64,000 bases of DNA from CALJFL01 sp039964455 (lineage in GTDB: Bacteria; Pseudomonadota; Gammaproteobacteria; Pseudomonadales; Halieaceae): the NCBI GenBank assembly GCA_039964455.1, contig JBDVXK010000028.1, positions 11,472-75,471 of the forward strand, in the 5' to 3' direction. The translations under genes were made by a program, and so were the position numbers. Under the pieces are notes generated by a model. It did not search any database and had not been told where the DNA came from. It saw only the letters and a list, made by a program, of their open reading frames with translations. This document shows, one piece after another, positions 34,385-42,840 of the stretch; position 1 is the first letter of the stretch; each line of letters opens with the position of its first letter.

Positions 34385-35701
34385 ATGCGTTACCCCTCGC
34401 GTATTACCCGTGTGATGATAAATCTTACAGTGAGACAACTTACGATCTCCCGATTGGCGGCTTCTGCCTGCTTGCTGACGTTACTGGCGCCCGGGCTAAT
34501 TGCCCAGGAAACGCTGGAGGCAGAGGCGCAGCCGGCTCCGGACAGCCGAGACGTACTTTTTTATCGCAGCGCCATCGCTGAGGTCGAATCAAACGAGGGC
34601 GCTTATGCCCAGGCGCTGCAGGAACAGTTGCTGAGTCTTGGACTCTCGTTGCAGCAGCAAGGCCGACATGAGGAGGCCATCGCTGTGCTGAAGCGCGGCG
34701 TGCACCTGGCGCGCATCAACGACGGCCTTTACAGCATCGACCAGATACCGCTGCTGCAGACAGAAATTGCCAGCCATATGGCCAGCGGCCAGTTCCTGGA
34801 GGCCGACGAACGGCAAATGTACCTGTACCGGGTACAGCAACGCAGTCTGGACCGGGGCGAGATTCGAGCCCAGGCATTGATGCAACAGGCTCGCTGGCAA
34901 CGCAGGGCCTATGACATGGGCGTTGGAGAACAGGGTTTCACGCGTCTGCTAGCAATGTGGGACCTTTACCGGCTGGCCCTCAACGATGTCGTGGCGCAGG
35001 AAGGCGACGACTCTCCCAGCCTGCTGGTGCCACTGGACGGTATGCTGCAGTCACAATACCTGATAGCGGGCTATCAGGCGCAATCCTCCGGCGGTGGCTT
35101 TGACGGGGACAGTCTGGCCGTGCGACAGGACCAGGGACGCTTTAACGCCTACCGCTCGCAAAGCTACAAGAAGGGGCAGGCGGTCATTCAGGCCATTTAC
35201 GATATTGATCAGAAAAACAACGGAGATGACAAAATAGCCGCTGCCGAGCATCTGACCATGTTGGGAGACTGGATGTTGTGGCACGGCGAGCGAGAATCCG
35301 CGTTTAGCGCCTATCAAGACGCGCTTATGGAACTTGCCGAGGCAGAAGATGCCCAACAAGAGGTAGATCGACTGTTTGGGGCGCCTGTTGCGCTGCCCAG
35401 CTTGGCCGGGGTCAGGCCACTGCCGCAGCCAATTGCATCAGAACAGGCCGATTTACTGTTAGAATTCGGTATCAGCAACCGCGGCCGCGTAATCGACCTG
35501 CAGCGTATTGAGGACGATCCGGACGAGAGCACTGAGGACAGCGAGTCGGCGACAAACACCGAGCCTGTTGTGGACAATGAGGCAGTCGCCAACCGCTTCA
35601 TGCGTAAACTGCGCAAAACCCGCTTCCGGCCTAGATTTGAGGACGGTGAGCCGGTCGCCACCGAAAAAATAGTTTGGGCTTATGACACGAGTAACTGGTG
35701 A
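34385..35701 (+). CDS. Exported TPR-like protein with TonB-C-like end (cluster gene 1)
   Basis: 438 residues with a signal peptide (about 1-40, cleavage after LIA before QETLEA). The body is helical and TPR-like (for example ALQEQLLSLGLSLQQQGRHEEAIAVLKRGVHLA). The last 83 residues (356-438) have the pattern of a TonB C-terminal domain: LLLEFGISNRGRVIDLQRI, an acidic linker, then RKLRKTRFRPRFEDGEPVATEKIVW. There is no membrane anchor beyond the signal, so it should be periplasmic or surface-attached. It opens the 13-gene cluster and overlaps the next gene by 20 bases. The TonB-like call is from pattern only. Confidence 0.8.
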   Translation: MRYPSRITRVMINLTVRQLTISRLAASACLLTLLAPGLIAQETLEAEAQPAPDSRDVLFYRSAIAEVESNEGAYAQALQEQLLSLGLSLQQQGRHEEAIAVLKRGVHLARINDGLYSIDQIPLLQTEIASHMASGQFLEADERQMYLYRVQQRSLDRGEIRAQALMQQARWQRRAYDMGVGEQGFTRLLAMWDLYRLALNDVVAQEGDDSPSLLVPLDGMLQSQYLIAGYQAQSSGGGFDGDSLAVRQDQGRFNAYRSQSYKKGQAVIQAIYDIDQKNNGDDKIAAAEHLTMLGDWMLWHGERESAFSAYQDALMELAEAEDAQQEVDRLFGAPVALPSLAGVRPLPQPIASEQADLLLEFGISNRGRVIDLQRIEDDPDESTEDSESATNTEPVVDNEAVANRFMRKLRKTRFRPRFEDGEPVATEKIVWAYDTSNW

Positions 35702-36923
35702 CAACAGCAACACCACCGACCTGCTACTGAAAGTAGCGGGTATTGGCTGTGCCTGCCTGATTCTCAGTGGCTGCCCCAGCGCCAGTAACCCGACAACACC
35801 GCAGCCTCCTACGCCCCCCAGCTCGAGCTCACCCTCCAGCCCAAGTTCACCGTCTAGCCCAAGCTCGCCAAGCAGCTCGGAAAGCTCTCCCAGCAGCAGC
35901 TCGGAATCAGCTGAAAGCAGCTCGACGCCGCCTTCCAGCAGCAGTGGCGCCCCCTCCAGCTCACAGAGCTCATCACAGGGCTCTCCCGGGGCCAGCAGCC
36001 CCTCATCGACCAGTTCGGCCGGCGAATCCGGCAGCGAGGCATCCGGCGCCGACTCTGCCAGTGGCAGTGAAGGTGGACCTGCGGGCAATGAAGGCATGGG
36101 AGAATTCCCAGAGGGCGAAGCGCCAGGCCAGTCCGGCGAGCAGACCGCACAGGGCGGTGGCGAACCCGGGTTCGAAGACGTAAGCGGCGGCGGTGAAGGT
36201 GATGGCGGCGAGCCGGGTTTTGGCGATGGTGCCAGTGGCAGTGATGCCCTGCCCGACTTGCTGGATGAACCCAGTTTCGAAGAAGTGCTGGGCGCAATGG
36301 AAGAAGCCATGGGCGAATCTGGTGGCGCAGCGGGTGAGACCGCCGGCGCCCGAGGCGCGCCACAGGGCGGCCAACCCGGTGGCCAACCCGGTAGCCAACC
36401 CGGCGGCCAACAAGGGCAATCCGGCGCCTACCCCGGCGGCTATGGTAGCGGCAGCGAATCGAGCAGCAATCCGGGAAGCGGCGGCCCGCTCACGCCCGCT
36501 GAGCAGGTGGCCATACTGGATGCCCGTCTGGAGCAAGGCACCGGCGAATTTGATGCGATGATATTGGAAGAGCAAGCAGCGCAACGGGAGGCAGCCAGAC
36601 AGCGGCCGGCACCGGCTGTTCCCCAAGAGCCCGCAAGCCCAGCCAGTGGCGGTGGCGGCTATGGCGGCAGCAGTCCCTACGAGGGTGGCGTTGCCGATGG
36701 CGGTGGCTACAGCACGGGCGGCGGAATGGGTGGCGCTTCTGCCGGCGGCGGCCAGATACCCCAGAACACGGCCAAGTACCCGCCCCCGGAAGACATACCA
36801 ATGGGCAATGATGACGACGTGGTTGCCAGACAGCTGCGCGAAGCGGCAATGCGCGAGCCGGATCCGAAGGTGCGCGAAAAGCTGTGGGATGAGTACCGTA
36901 AATACAAGGGCATCTCACCGTGA
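35682..36923 (+). CDS. Low-complexity Ser/Pro- and Gly-rich lipoprotein (cluster gene 2)
   Basis: 413 residues. Lipobox LSGC gives a lipidated Cys31. Residues about 40-105 are almost only Ser, Pro and Glu in SPS-type repeats; about 105-330 are Gly/Ser/Glu/Gln-rich with GGQPGGQPGSQPGG repeats. Only the C-terminal 70 residues look folded (ENMGNDDDVV-like DDDVVARQLREAAMREPDPKVREKLWDEYRKY). Such a chain could span the periplasm or cell wall as a flexible tether. The repetitive DNA could also slip and vary in length. It overlaps both neighbours, so translation is probably coupled. Large minus-strand frames here are artefacts of composition. Confidence 0.8.
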   Translation: MTRVTGDNSNTTDLLLKVAGIGCACLILSGCPSASNPTTPQPPTPPSSSSPSSPSSPSSPSSPSSSESSPSSSSESAESSSTPPSSSSGAPSSSQSSSQGSPGASSPSSTSSAGESGSEASGADSASGSEGGPAGNEGMGEFPEGEAPGQSGEQTAQGGGEPGFEDVSGGGEGDGGEPGFGDGASGSDALPDLLDEPSFEEVLGAMEEAMGESGGAAGETAGARGAPQGGQPGGQPGSQPGGQQGQSGAYPGGYGSGSESSSNPGSGGPLTPAEQVAILDARLEQGTGEFDAMILEEQAAQREAARQRPAPAVPQEPASPASGGGGYGGSSPYEGGVADGGGYSTGGGMGGASAGGGQIPQNTAKYPPPEDIPMGNDDDVVARQLREAAMREPDPKVREKLWDEYRKYKGISP

Positions 36924-38128
36924 TGCCCGCCCTGCGAGCGATAACCGCTGTGCTGCTATGCAGCCTGCTGGCTGCCTGTGTTAACCAGACGGTCAAGAGC
37001 ACCTCTGTACCGACCATTCGCAATGCCAGCGAGCCGGTCGACGAGGGCCTGCTACTAGACGTGGGAATCGCGATCTTCGATCCAGGCCTTGAAGACTACG
37101 ACGAGGATAAGCAGATCTATCCCGAGGTACGCAAGGCCGAAGCCCGTTACATGCCCAACCTCTTGTCCGATGCGATGCAGGACAGCGGCGCCTGGGGCGC
37201 GGTACGCGTAGTTCCCAGCGCCAGGCAAGTTACCGATCTCATGGTAGAAGGAGCCATTCTCTACTCCGATGGTGAGAAACTGCAGCTGCAAATTACTGCT
37301 ACAGATTCACGCGGCGTGGTCTGGCTGGACAAAAAATATACCGGCACTGCCAGCCGCTACGCTTACGAGATAACGACCCGCAATAAGCAGGATCCCTTTC
37401 AGGCGATCTACAACACAATTGCCAATGACCTACTGCTGAAACAGGAAGACCTGGCTAACAGTGACCGGGAAAATGTGCGCATGGTCACCGAGCTGGTCTT
37501 TGCACGCAGCTTCTCGCAGGAAACCTTCCAAGGCTACCTGGCTGAAAACCGTCAGGGTCGGCTGCTGGTGATGCGCCTGCCTGCAGAAGATGACCCCATG
37601 CTGGAGCGCGTGCGAGTTATCCGCGAACGCGACCAGCTGTTTGTGGACACCATGCAGGAATATTACGGCTCATTTAACGGCGAGATGATTGGGCCCTACC
37701 AGGAGTGGCGCAAACTCAGCTATGAAGAGGCCATGGCCCTGCAGGAACTCAAGGCCGAAAGCACCCGGCGCCTGATAGCCGGTGGTGTTGCCGTGCTGGC
37801 AGGGATTGCCGGCGCCAGCAGCAGCGACAGTGCCAGTCGTGCCGCGGGTAATGTTGCCATATTGGGCGGCGGTTACCTGCTCAAGAGTGGACTGGAGCAG
37901 CGCAACGAAGCCCAGATACACGTGGAAGCCCTGGAAGAACTGGGCATGTCGCTGGAAGCTGAGATCACCCCACAGGTGATCGAACTGGAAGACCGTACCG
38001 TGATGCTCAGCGGAAATGTGGAAGATCAGTACGATCAATGGCGACAGCTACTGGCGGAAATCTACCGCGCAGAGATCGGCGATCTGGACATACCAGACGA
38101 CACCGATAACCCTGCAAGCAACCCCTAA
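36923..38128 (+). CDS. Large lipoprotein with hydrophobic glycine-rich segment (cluster gene 3)
   Basis: 401 residues from the ATG in the TGATG overlap; a GTG three bases earlier is an alternative. Lipobox LAAC gives Cys19. An N-terminal alpha/beta region (about 45-165) includes LLLDVGIAIFDPG, YMPNLLSDAMQDSGAWGAVRVVP and DLMVEGAILYSDGEKLQLQITATDSRG, reminiscent of CsgG/TolB-N-like periplasmic folds. A glycine- and alanine-rich hydrophobic stretch (about 282-316) could insert in or line a membrane. The end is acidic. Possibly an outer-membrane component of the cluster machine; inference. Confidence 0.78.
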   Translation: MPALRAITAVLLCSLLAACVNQTVKSTSVPTIRNASEPVDEGLLLDVGIAIFDPGLEDYDEDKQIYPEVRKAEARYMPNLLSDAMQDSGAWGAVRVVPSARQVTDLMVEGAILYSDGEKLQLQITATDSRGVVWLDKKYTGTASRYAYEITTRNKQDPFQAIYNTIANDLLLKQEDLANSDRENVRMVTELVFARSFSQETFQGYLAENRQGRLLVMRLPAEDDPMLERVRVIRERDQLFVDTMQEYYGSFNGEMIGPYQEWRKLSYEEAMALQELKAESTRRLIAGGVAVLAGIAGASSSDSASRAAGNVAILGGGYLLKSGLEQRNEAQIHVEALEELGMSLEAEITPQVIELEDRTVMLSGNVEDQYDQWRQLLAEIYRAEIGDLDIPDDTDNPASNP

Positions 38129-38164
38129 CCCCTGACTGATTCCAGGTAAGGCTCTCACGACGGC

Positions 38165-39694
38165 ATGTCCTCGCATAACGAGCAACTTCAGCCTACCCGG
38201 TTCGATCCGGCGCCGCCCCCTGAGCCGACCAAAGAGGAAAGCTCTGCCGCGCGGGATGAAGGTGGAGCGCCAGCGTGGGTGATACCTGCCTTACTTGGGC
38301 TAGTTGTGGCCGCCGCCATTGTTGTGTTCTGGCTACCGGGCAAGGTCTCCGCTCCAACAGTGCCCGAGCCAGCGCTAGAAAATACCGCACCCGCCACCCA
38401 GGGGACAGCCGCAAAGAAAGCAACCCCCGCGACCGAGGAAGCCTCCCCCTGGTCAGACGCTCAGCTAGCTAAACTGCGCAAAGACGCGCAGGACGTGTTG
38501 GGAGAGTTACTGGACGTACAATTTCGACTGGAAGAGCGCAGTGTAGGAGTATGGGCTGAAGAAGCCTTTGCGACGGCCAAAGCAGCCGCAGAAACGGGCG
38601 ATACCCAATACAAGGAACGCATGTTCATAGAGGCGAAGGCCAGCTATGAGGATGCCCTCGCCCAAATGCTGGCGCTGGAAGCCGGCATTCCCGCCGCCTT
38701 CGATGCCCGTATTAAGGAGGCACGCCTGGCGATTGAAACTGGCGATGCCGAGGCCGCGGCCGCCGCGCTGGAACTGGCAGCCCTGATCGAGCCGGGAGAT
38801 CCACGACTGGCAGCAATGCAAACCCGGCTAGACAACTTGCCAGCACTGCTAGAACAACTGGCCACGGCGACAGACGAAGAGGCTGTTGGCGATCTTGCCG
38901 CCGCCGAGGCAACACTGCGCGCCGCTACCGGGCTGGATCCGGCGCACCAGCGGGCGGCCAGCGAATTGGAACGCGTCGCAGCAGCGCACAACCAGCAACA
39001 ATTCAACGACGCCATGAGCGACGGCTATACCGCGCTTGATGAATCGCAGTTCAACACTGCGCGCAAAGCATTCCGCAAAGCCGATAGCCTGCAGCCCGGC
39101 TCTACCGAGGCCGCCAGTGCCATTCAGGAAGTCGCCGCCGCCGAGACTGCCGCCAAGCTGGGTCGATTACAACGCCAGGGCAGCAACTACGAGAACGACG
39201 AGAAGTGGCAGGAAGCCGTCAAAGCGTATACGGCCGCGCTGGATATCGACGGCAACATTCTGTTTGCCCGAGAGGGCCTGGCCAGAAGTGAGCCCAGGGC
39301 CAGGCTACACAAGCAATTCCAGGCTGCCATTGATGAGCCCAACCGCCTGTCTGATACCGCCGTTGCTGATACCACCGAGAAGTTGATGCAACAGGCCAAC
39401 AAACTGTCGCCCAAAGGGCCTGTACTCAGCCGACAGCTGAGCCAGTTGGACACCCTACTCAAGCTGGCCAACACGCCCATTGACGTGACGCTGCGTTCAG
39501 ATCTCGAAACCGAGGTGATTGTCTACAAGGTGACTCGCCTCGGCCGGTTCGACCAGCGCCAGCTGGAATTGCGACCCGGCAGCTACACGGCCGTGGGCAC
39601 ACGCACCGGCTACCGCGATGTACGTCGCAATTTTGAAATCAGCCATCAGAACCCGATCGGTCCGGTTACCATCATCTGTACGGAAAAGATCTAG
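38165..39694 (+). CDS. Single-pass membrane TPR protein with PEGA-like end (cluster gene 4)
   Basis: 509 residues. A cytoplasmic Pro/Glu-rich head (1-35), one membrane helix (about 37-57, WVIPALLGLVVAAAIVVFWL), a linker, then helical repeats (about 95-430) including TPR-type units such as ALDESQFNTARKAFRKADSLQPGSTEA and NDEKWQEAVKAYTAALDIDG. The last 70 residues (ETEVIVYKVTRLGRFDQRQL, then RPGSYTAVGTRTGYRDVRRN) look like one PEGA-type beta unit. So it is a periplasmic scaffold fixed in the inner membrane. Its stop shares a base with the GTG of the next gene. Confidence 0.82.
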   Translation: MSSHNEQLQPTRFDPAPPPEPTKEESSAARDEGGAPAWVIPALLGLVVAAAIVVFWLPGKVSAPTVPEPALENTAPATQGTAAKKATPATEEASPWSDAQLAKLRKDAQDVLGELLDVQFRLEERSVGVWAEEAFATAKAAAETGDTQYKERMFIEAKASYEDALAQMLALEAGIPAAFDARIKEARLAIETGDAEAAAAALELAALIEPGDPRLAAMQTRLDNLPALLEQLATATDEEAVGDLAAAEATLRAATGLDPAHQRAASELERVAAAHNQQQFNDAMSDGYTALDESQFNTARKAFRKADSLQPGSTEAASAIQEVAAAETAAKLGRLQRQGSNYENDEKWQEAVKAYTAALDIDGNILFAREGLARSEPRARLHKQFQAAIDEPNRLSDTAVADTTEKLMQQANKLSPKGPVLSRQLSQLDTLLKLANTPIDVTLRSDLETEVIVYKVTRLGRFDQRQLELRPGSYTAVGTRTGYRDVRRNFEISHQNPIGPVTIICTEKI

Positions 39695-41796
39695 TGGCCG
39701 ACGAACCCATTACGCCAATATCTCTTGAGCCTGCAGGCGCCGCCACTAACAGCGATGCAATCAAGCCCAGCGCCTTCGAGCCACTGGCAGAGGCCTCCGC
39801 CACAAAAACTGCCAAGGTCAGCCCTCTACGCTGGCTGGTGATAGCGGGTGCACTGTGCTTCCTGCTCATCATGGCGTTTCTCTTTACCGCACGCTCAGTG
39901 CAAATCACTGTTGTTGCAGAGAGCGAGCCCGATATCGACATTGGCGGCTTGCTGATACCTTTTGGACAGCGTTACCTGATGCGCCCGGGCGACTACTCGA
40001 TCTATGTCACTGCGCCGGGTTACCACGATCTTGATAGCCAACTGTCGGTCACTGATGCAGACAGCCAGGTGGTAGAGCTGATTCTGCAGCCCCTGCCCGG
40101 CAAGCTTACTGTCACCAGCAATCCGCCCGGGGCAAGGGTACTGGTGGACAACGAGCAAATCGGTGATACGCCACTGACCGATGTGGATGTGGAGGCCGGC
40201 GAGCACATCCTGACGTTGCAGGCCGATCGCTACCTGGAACTATCCCAGCCACTTGAGGTGACGGGACGCGAGGTTCGCCAGCAACTGGACCTCACCCTGT
40301 CGCCAGCCTGGGCAGAAGTGAGCATAGACAGCATGCCCTCGGGTGCCGATGTTCTGGTGGATGGCGAGCGTGCTGGCATCACACCGGCAACGCTGGAAAT
40401 TCTGCAGGGCGAACGTCAACTGATGCTGCAGATGCCCGGCTTCGCCGACTGGCAGCAAACACTGGAGATTGTGGCAGGTGAAGCGCAGGCCATGGATCGG
40501 GTTACCCTGGAGCCAGCGGCAGGCCTGGTGTCCTTGAGCAGCAGCCCCAGCGGCGCCAATGTGACCGTAGACGGCGAATTCCAGGGTCAAACACCACTGG
40601 AGCTGGCGCTGACGCCAGATCGCTCACACCGAATTGCTGTGTTCAAGCCCGGCTACCGACGCCACAATGAAACGCTGACTGTGTCTGCGGGCAGCAGCGA
40701 AGAAAAGCTGGTTAAACTGAGGGCACAACTTGGCGAAGTACGCGTGGACATTAGCCCCGCAAATGCGATTGTGCGCGTCAACGGCAAACCTGTTGGCAAA
40801 GGCAGCCAAATGCTGTCACTGCCGGCTGTGGCACATACGATTGAAGTATCGCTGGCCGGGTATGCGAGCAAGCGCGAACGCGTCACTCCCCGGCCCGGAC
40901 TACAGCAACTGGTGGCGATAGAACTACAGACCGAGCAGGAAGCACGGGCCGCCCGCATCAAACCCACAATCACCACGGCACTGGGCCAGACACTGCTGCT
41001 GTTCAGCCCGCAGGATGTTGGCAGCGGCAGTTTCACCATGGGTGCCTCACGGCGCGAACCCGGCCGTCGGGCAAACGAGGTGTTACATCCTGTGGAACTG
41101 GAACGCCAGTTCTACCTGCAGACTACCGAAGTGACCAATGCCCAGTTCCGGCTATTCCTTGCCAGCCATAACTCCGGCCAGATTGAGGGCAATAGCCTGA
41201 ACCGTGAACATCAACCGGTTGTGCAGGTCAGTTGGCAGCAGGCAACACGCTTCTGTAACTGGCTGAGCAAACGCGAGGGCCTGCCGGCGTTTTATAGGGA
41301 AACCAATGGCATAGTCTCCGGCTATAACCCGTCTGCCACGGGGTACAGGCTGCCCACCGAAGCTGAATGGGCCTGGGCGGCACGGGTAGAGGGCGAGACC
41401 CTGCTCAAGTTCACCTGGGGCGATAGCTTCCCGCCCACGGACGTGGTCGAAAACTACGCGGACAACACATCCGCTTACGTGACCGGCAGAGTACTCAATG
41501 GCTACACCGACGGACATGTAGTCAGTGCACCGGTAGGCAGCTTCAAGGCCAGCCGTAAAGGACTGTACGATCTGGGCGGCAATGTCGCCGAATGGGTCCA
41601 CGACGTTTACACCATTCCCTCAGCCAATGGCACCAGCGAGCTGGACCCACTGGGATCACAGACTGGCGATAACTATGTCATTCGAGGAGCAAGCTGGTCG
41701 CTGAGTAAACTGGCTGAGCTGCGCCTGTCGTTTCGCGATTATGGGCAAGCCGGTCGCGATGACGTAGGATTCAGGATTGCACGCTATGCGGAGTAA
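39694..41796 (+). CDS. PEGA-repeat membrane protein with formylglycine-enzyme-type domain (cluster gene 5)
   Basis: 700 residues. Membrane helix at about 45-65, then four to five PEGA units (about 70-133 weak, 136-203, 206-273, 277-343, 347-412; core pattern PSGADVLVDGERAGITP), then a SUMF1/FGE-fold domain (about 430-700) with MGASRREPGRRANE, FYLQTTEVTNAQFRLFL, YRLPTEAEWAWAARV, GLYDLGGNVAEWVHD, VIRGASWS and DDVGFRIARY. The Cys that catalytic formylglycine enzymes carry in the segment after RGGSW is not present (LRLSFRDYG here), so a binding or structural role is more likely than sulfatase activation. GTG start overlapping the previous stop by one base. Confidence 0.88.
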   Translation: MADEPITPISLEPAGAATNSDAIKPSAFEPLAEASATKTAKVSPLRWLVIAGALCFLLIMAFLFTARSVQITVVAESEPDIDIGGLLIPFGQRYLMRPGDYSIYVTAPGYHDLDSQLSVTDADSQVVELILQPLPGKLTVTSNPPGARVLVDNEQIGDTPLTDVDVEAGEHILTLQADRYLELSQPLEVTGREVRQQLDLTLSPAWAEVSIDSMPSGADVLVDGERAGITPATLEILQGERQLMLQMPGFADWQQTLEIVAGEAQAMDRVTLEPAAGLVSLSSSPSGANVTVDGEFQGQTPLELALTPDRSHRIAVFKPGYRRHNETLTVSAGSSEEKLVKLRAQLGEVRVDISPANAIVRVNGKPVGKGSQMLSLPAVAHTIEVSLAGYASKRERVTPRPGLQQLVAIELQTEQEARAARIKPTITTALGQTLLLFSPQDVGSGSFTMGASRREPGRRANEVLHPVELERQFYLQTTEVTNAQFRLFLASHNSGQIEGNSLNREHQPVVQVSWQQATRFCNWLSKREGLPAFYRETNGIVSGYNPSATGYRLPTEAEWAWAARVEGETLLKFTWGDSFPPTDVVENYADNTSAYVTGRVLNGYTDGHVVSAPVGSFKASRKGLYDLGGNVAEWVHDVYTIPSANGTSELDPLGSQTGDNYVIRGASWSLSKLAELRLSFRDYGQAGRDDVGFRIARYAE

Positions 41797-41799
41797 TCG

Positions 41800-42033
41800 A
41801 TGATCATCAGACCGATTGCAGCGATCTTGCTGACGCTGTTGCTGGCGGCATCCGCGCAGGCACAGGATGCACAGCCGCCTGAAGAGTCGGAGCGGAAGAA
41901 CGACGGCGCCGCTGCATCCCAATCCGCGACCCCGGAGCCAGCGCCCGCACAACGCGATGACTCACCCTTTGATTACAAATCTTCCGAGGAGATTTCCGAG
42001 GATTTGTCGGTCTCATTCCCTGTCGATATATAG
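41800..42033 (+). CDS. Small secreted acidic protein (cluster gene 6)
   Basis: 77 residues: a clean signal peptide (about 1-21, cleavage AQA-QD), then a short disordered acidic and proline-containing chain, and an end reading FDYKSSEEISEDLSVSFPVDI. The family is not recognised. Position between the PEGA/FGE-fold gene (3-bp gap) and the proton-channel gene (9-bp gap) says it belongs to the unit. The conserved-looking end could dock on a partner; inference. Confidence 0.72.
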   Translation: MIIRPIAAILLTLLLAASAQAQDAQPPEESERKNDGAAASQSATPEPAPAQRDDSPFDYKSSEEISEDLSVSFPVDI

Positions 42034-42042
42034 GAATTACCC

Positions 42043-42840
42043 ATGAAAACCCGAATGTCTTCGGAGTTCATCTTTCAGATCTTTGCGCTGCTCATCGCAG
42101 TGATCGTCGTCCATGCACTGTACGTGGGCGCGATCAGGCCAATGGCCGATGCGCAGCTTCAGCAGGAGATGGAGTTACAGGCGGCGGGTGAGGACTTTGT
42201 TCCTGAGCGCAGCTTTGCTGTGGTCATTCGCGATTTCGAGCAGGAGGCCTGTTTCATATTGCTGATCTGGGCCCTGGCAATGATGGGCTACAAGGGCCGG
42301 CGCACCATGCAGGAAAAAGAAATCCTGGAGCGGGCGTTGCTCGACATTCCCGATGGCACCAGTCTGCTACCGGAAGACGCCCGGGAATACAGCCGCTCAC
42401 TGGAAGCCCTGCCCGCGACGGAACAAGACCTTCTACTACCCAGAACCCTACTCTCCGCGCTGCAGCGCTTTGCCACAACCGGCAGTATTCAGGCGGTGTC
42501 GGATACGATCAAAGAGCAGTGTGAAGTAGAGTCCGACCGGCTGGACTCGGAAATGTCTATGGTGCGCTATATCGCCTGGGCTATCCCCTCCATCGGCTTT
42601 ATTGGCACCGTGCGCGGTATCGGTGATGCCCTGGGCCAGGCCTACAAAGCGGTAGAAGGCGATATATCCGGTGTCACCGTGAGCCTGGGTGTGGCCTTCA
42701 ACAGCACCTTTGTCGCCCTGGTGCTCAGTATCATTATCATGTTCTGCCTGCATCAGCTGCAGCTGTCTCAGGAGCGGCTGGTACTTGATTGCCAACGCTA
42801 CGCAGACAAGCGTCTTATGCGGCACCTGGTAGCGCACTAA
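42043..42840 (+). CDS. MotA/TolQ/ExbB-type proton channel protein (cluster gene 7)
   Basis: 265 residues. Four hydrophobic segments: about 9-29, 68-83, 173-190 and 211-237. The last two form the MotA_ExbB core: WAIPSIGFIGTVRGIGDALGQAYKAVEG and VTVSLGVAFNSTFVALVLSIIIMF, as in the pore helices of TolQ/ExbB/MotA. A cytoplasmic domain lies between helices 2 and 3. Known relatives form pentamers around two copies of a TolR/ExbD/MotB-like partner and use the proton gradient to do mechanical work. Here the likely partners are the two vWA proteins two and three genes downstream. AGGA lies seven bases before the ATG. Confidence 0.87.
   Translation: MKTRMSSEFIFQIFALLIAVIVVHALYVGAIRPMADAQLQQEMELQAAGEDFVPERSFAVVIRDFEQEACFILLIWALAMMGYKGRRTMQEKEILERALLDIPDGTSLLPEDAREYSRSLEALPATEQDLLLPRTLLSALQRFATTGSIQAVSDTIKEQCEVESDRLDSEMSMVRYIAWAIPSIGFIGTVRGIGDALGQAYKAVEGDISGVTVSLGVAFNSTFVALVLSIIIMFCLHQLQLSQERLVLDCQRYADKRLMRHLVAH

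Noticed and set aside
35459..36626. Long minus-strand ORFs (283, 169 and 207 residues) opposite the Ser/Gly-rich lipoprotein
   Set aside because: They arise from low-complexity GC-rich DNA. The plus-strand frame has a lipoprotein signal, operon overlap and a folded end.
39694..41796. Active sulfatase-modifying formylglycine enzyme
   Set aside because: The expected catalytic Cys region is absent, and no sulfatase gene is in the window.
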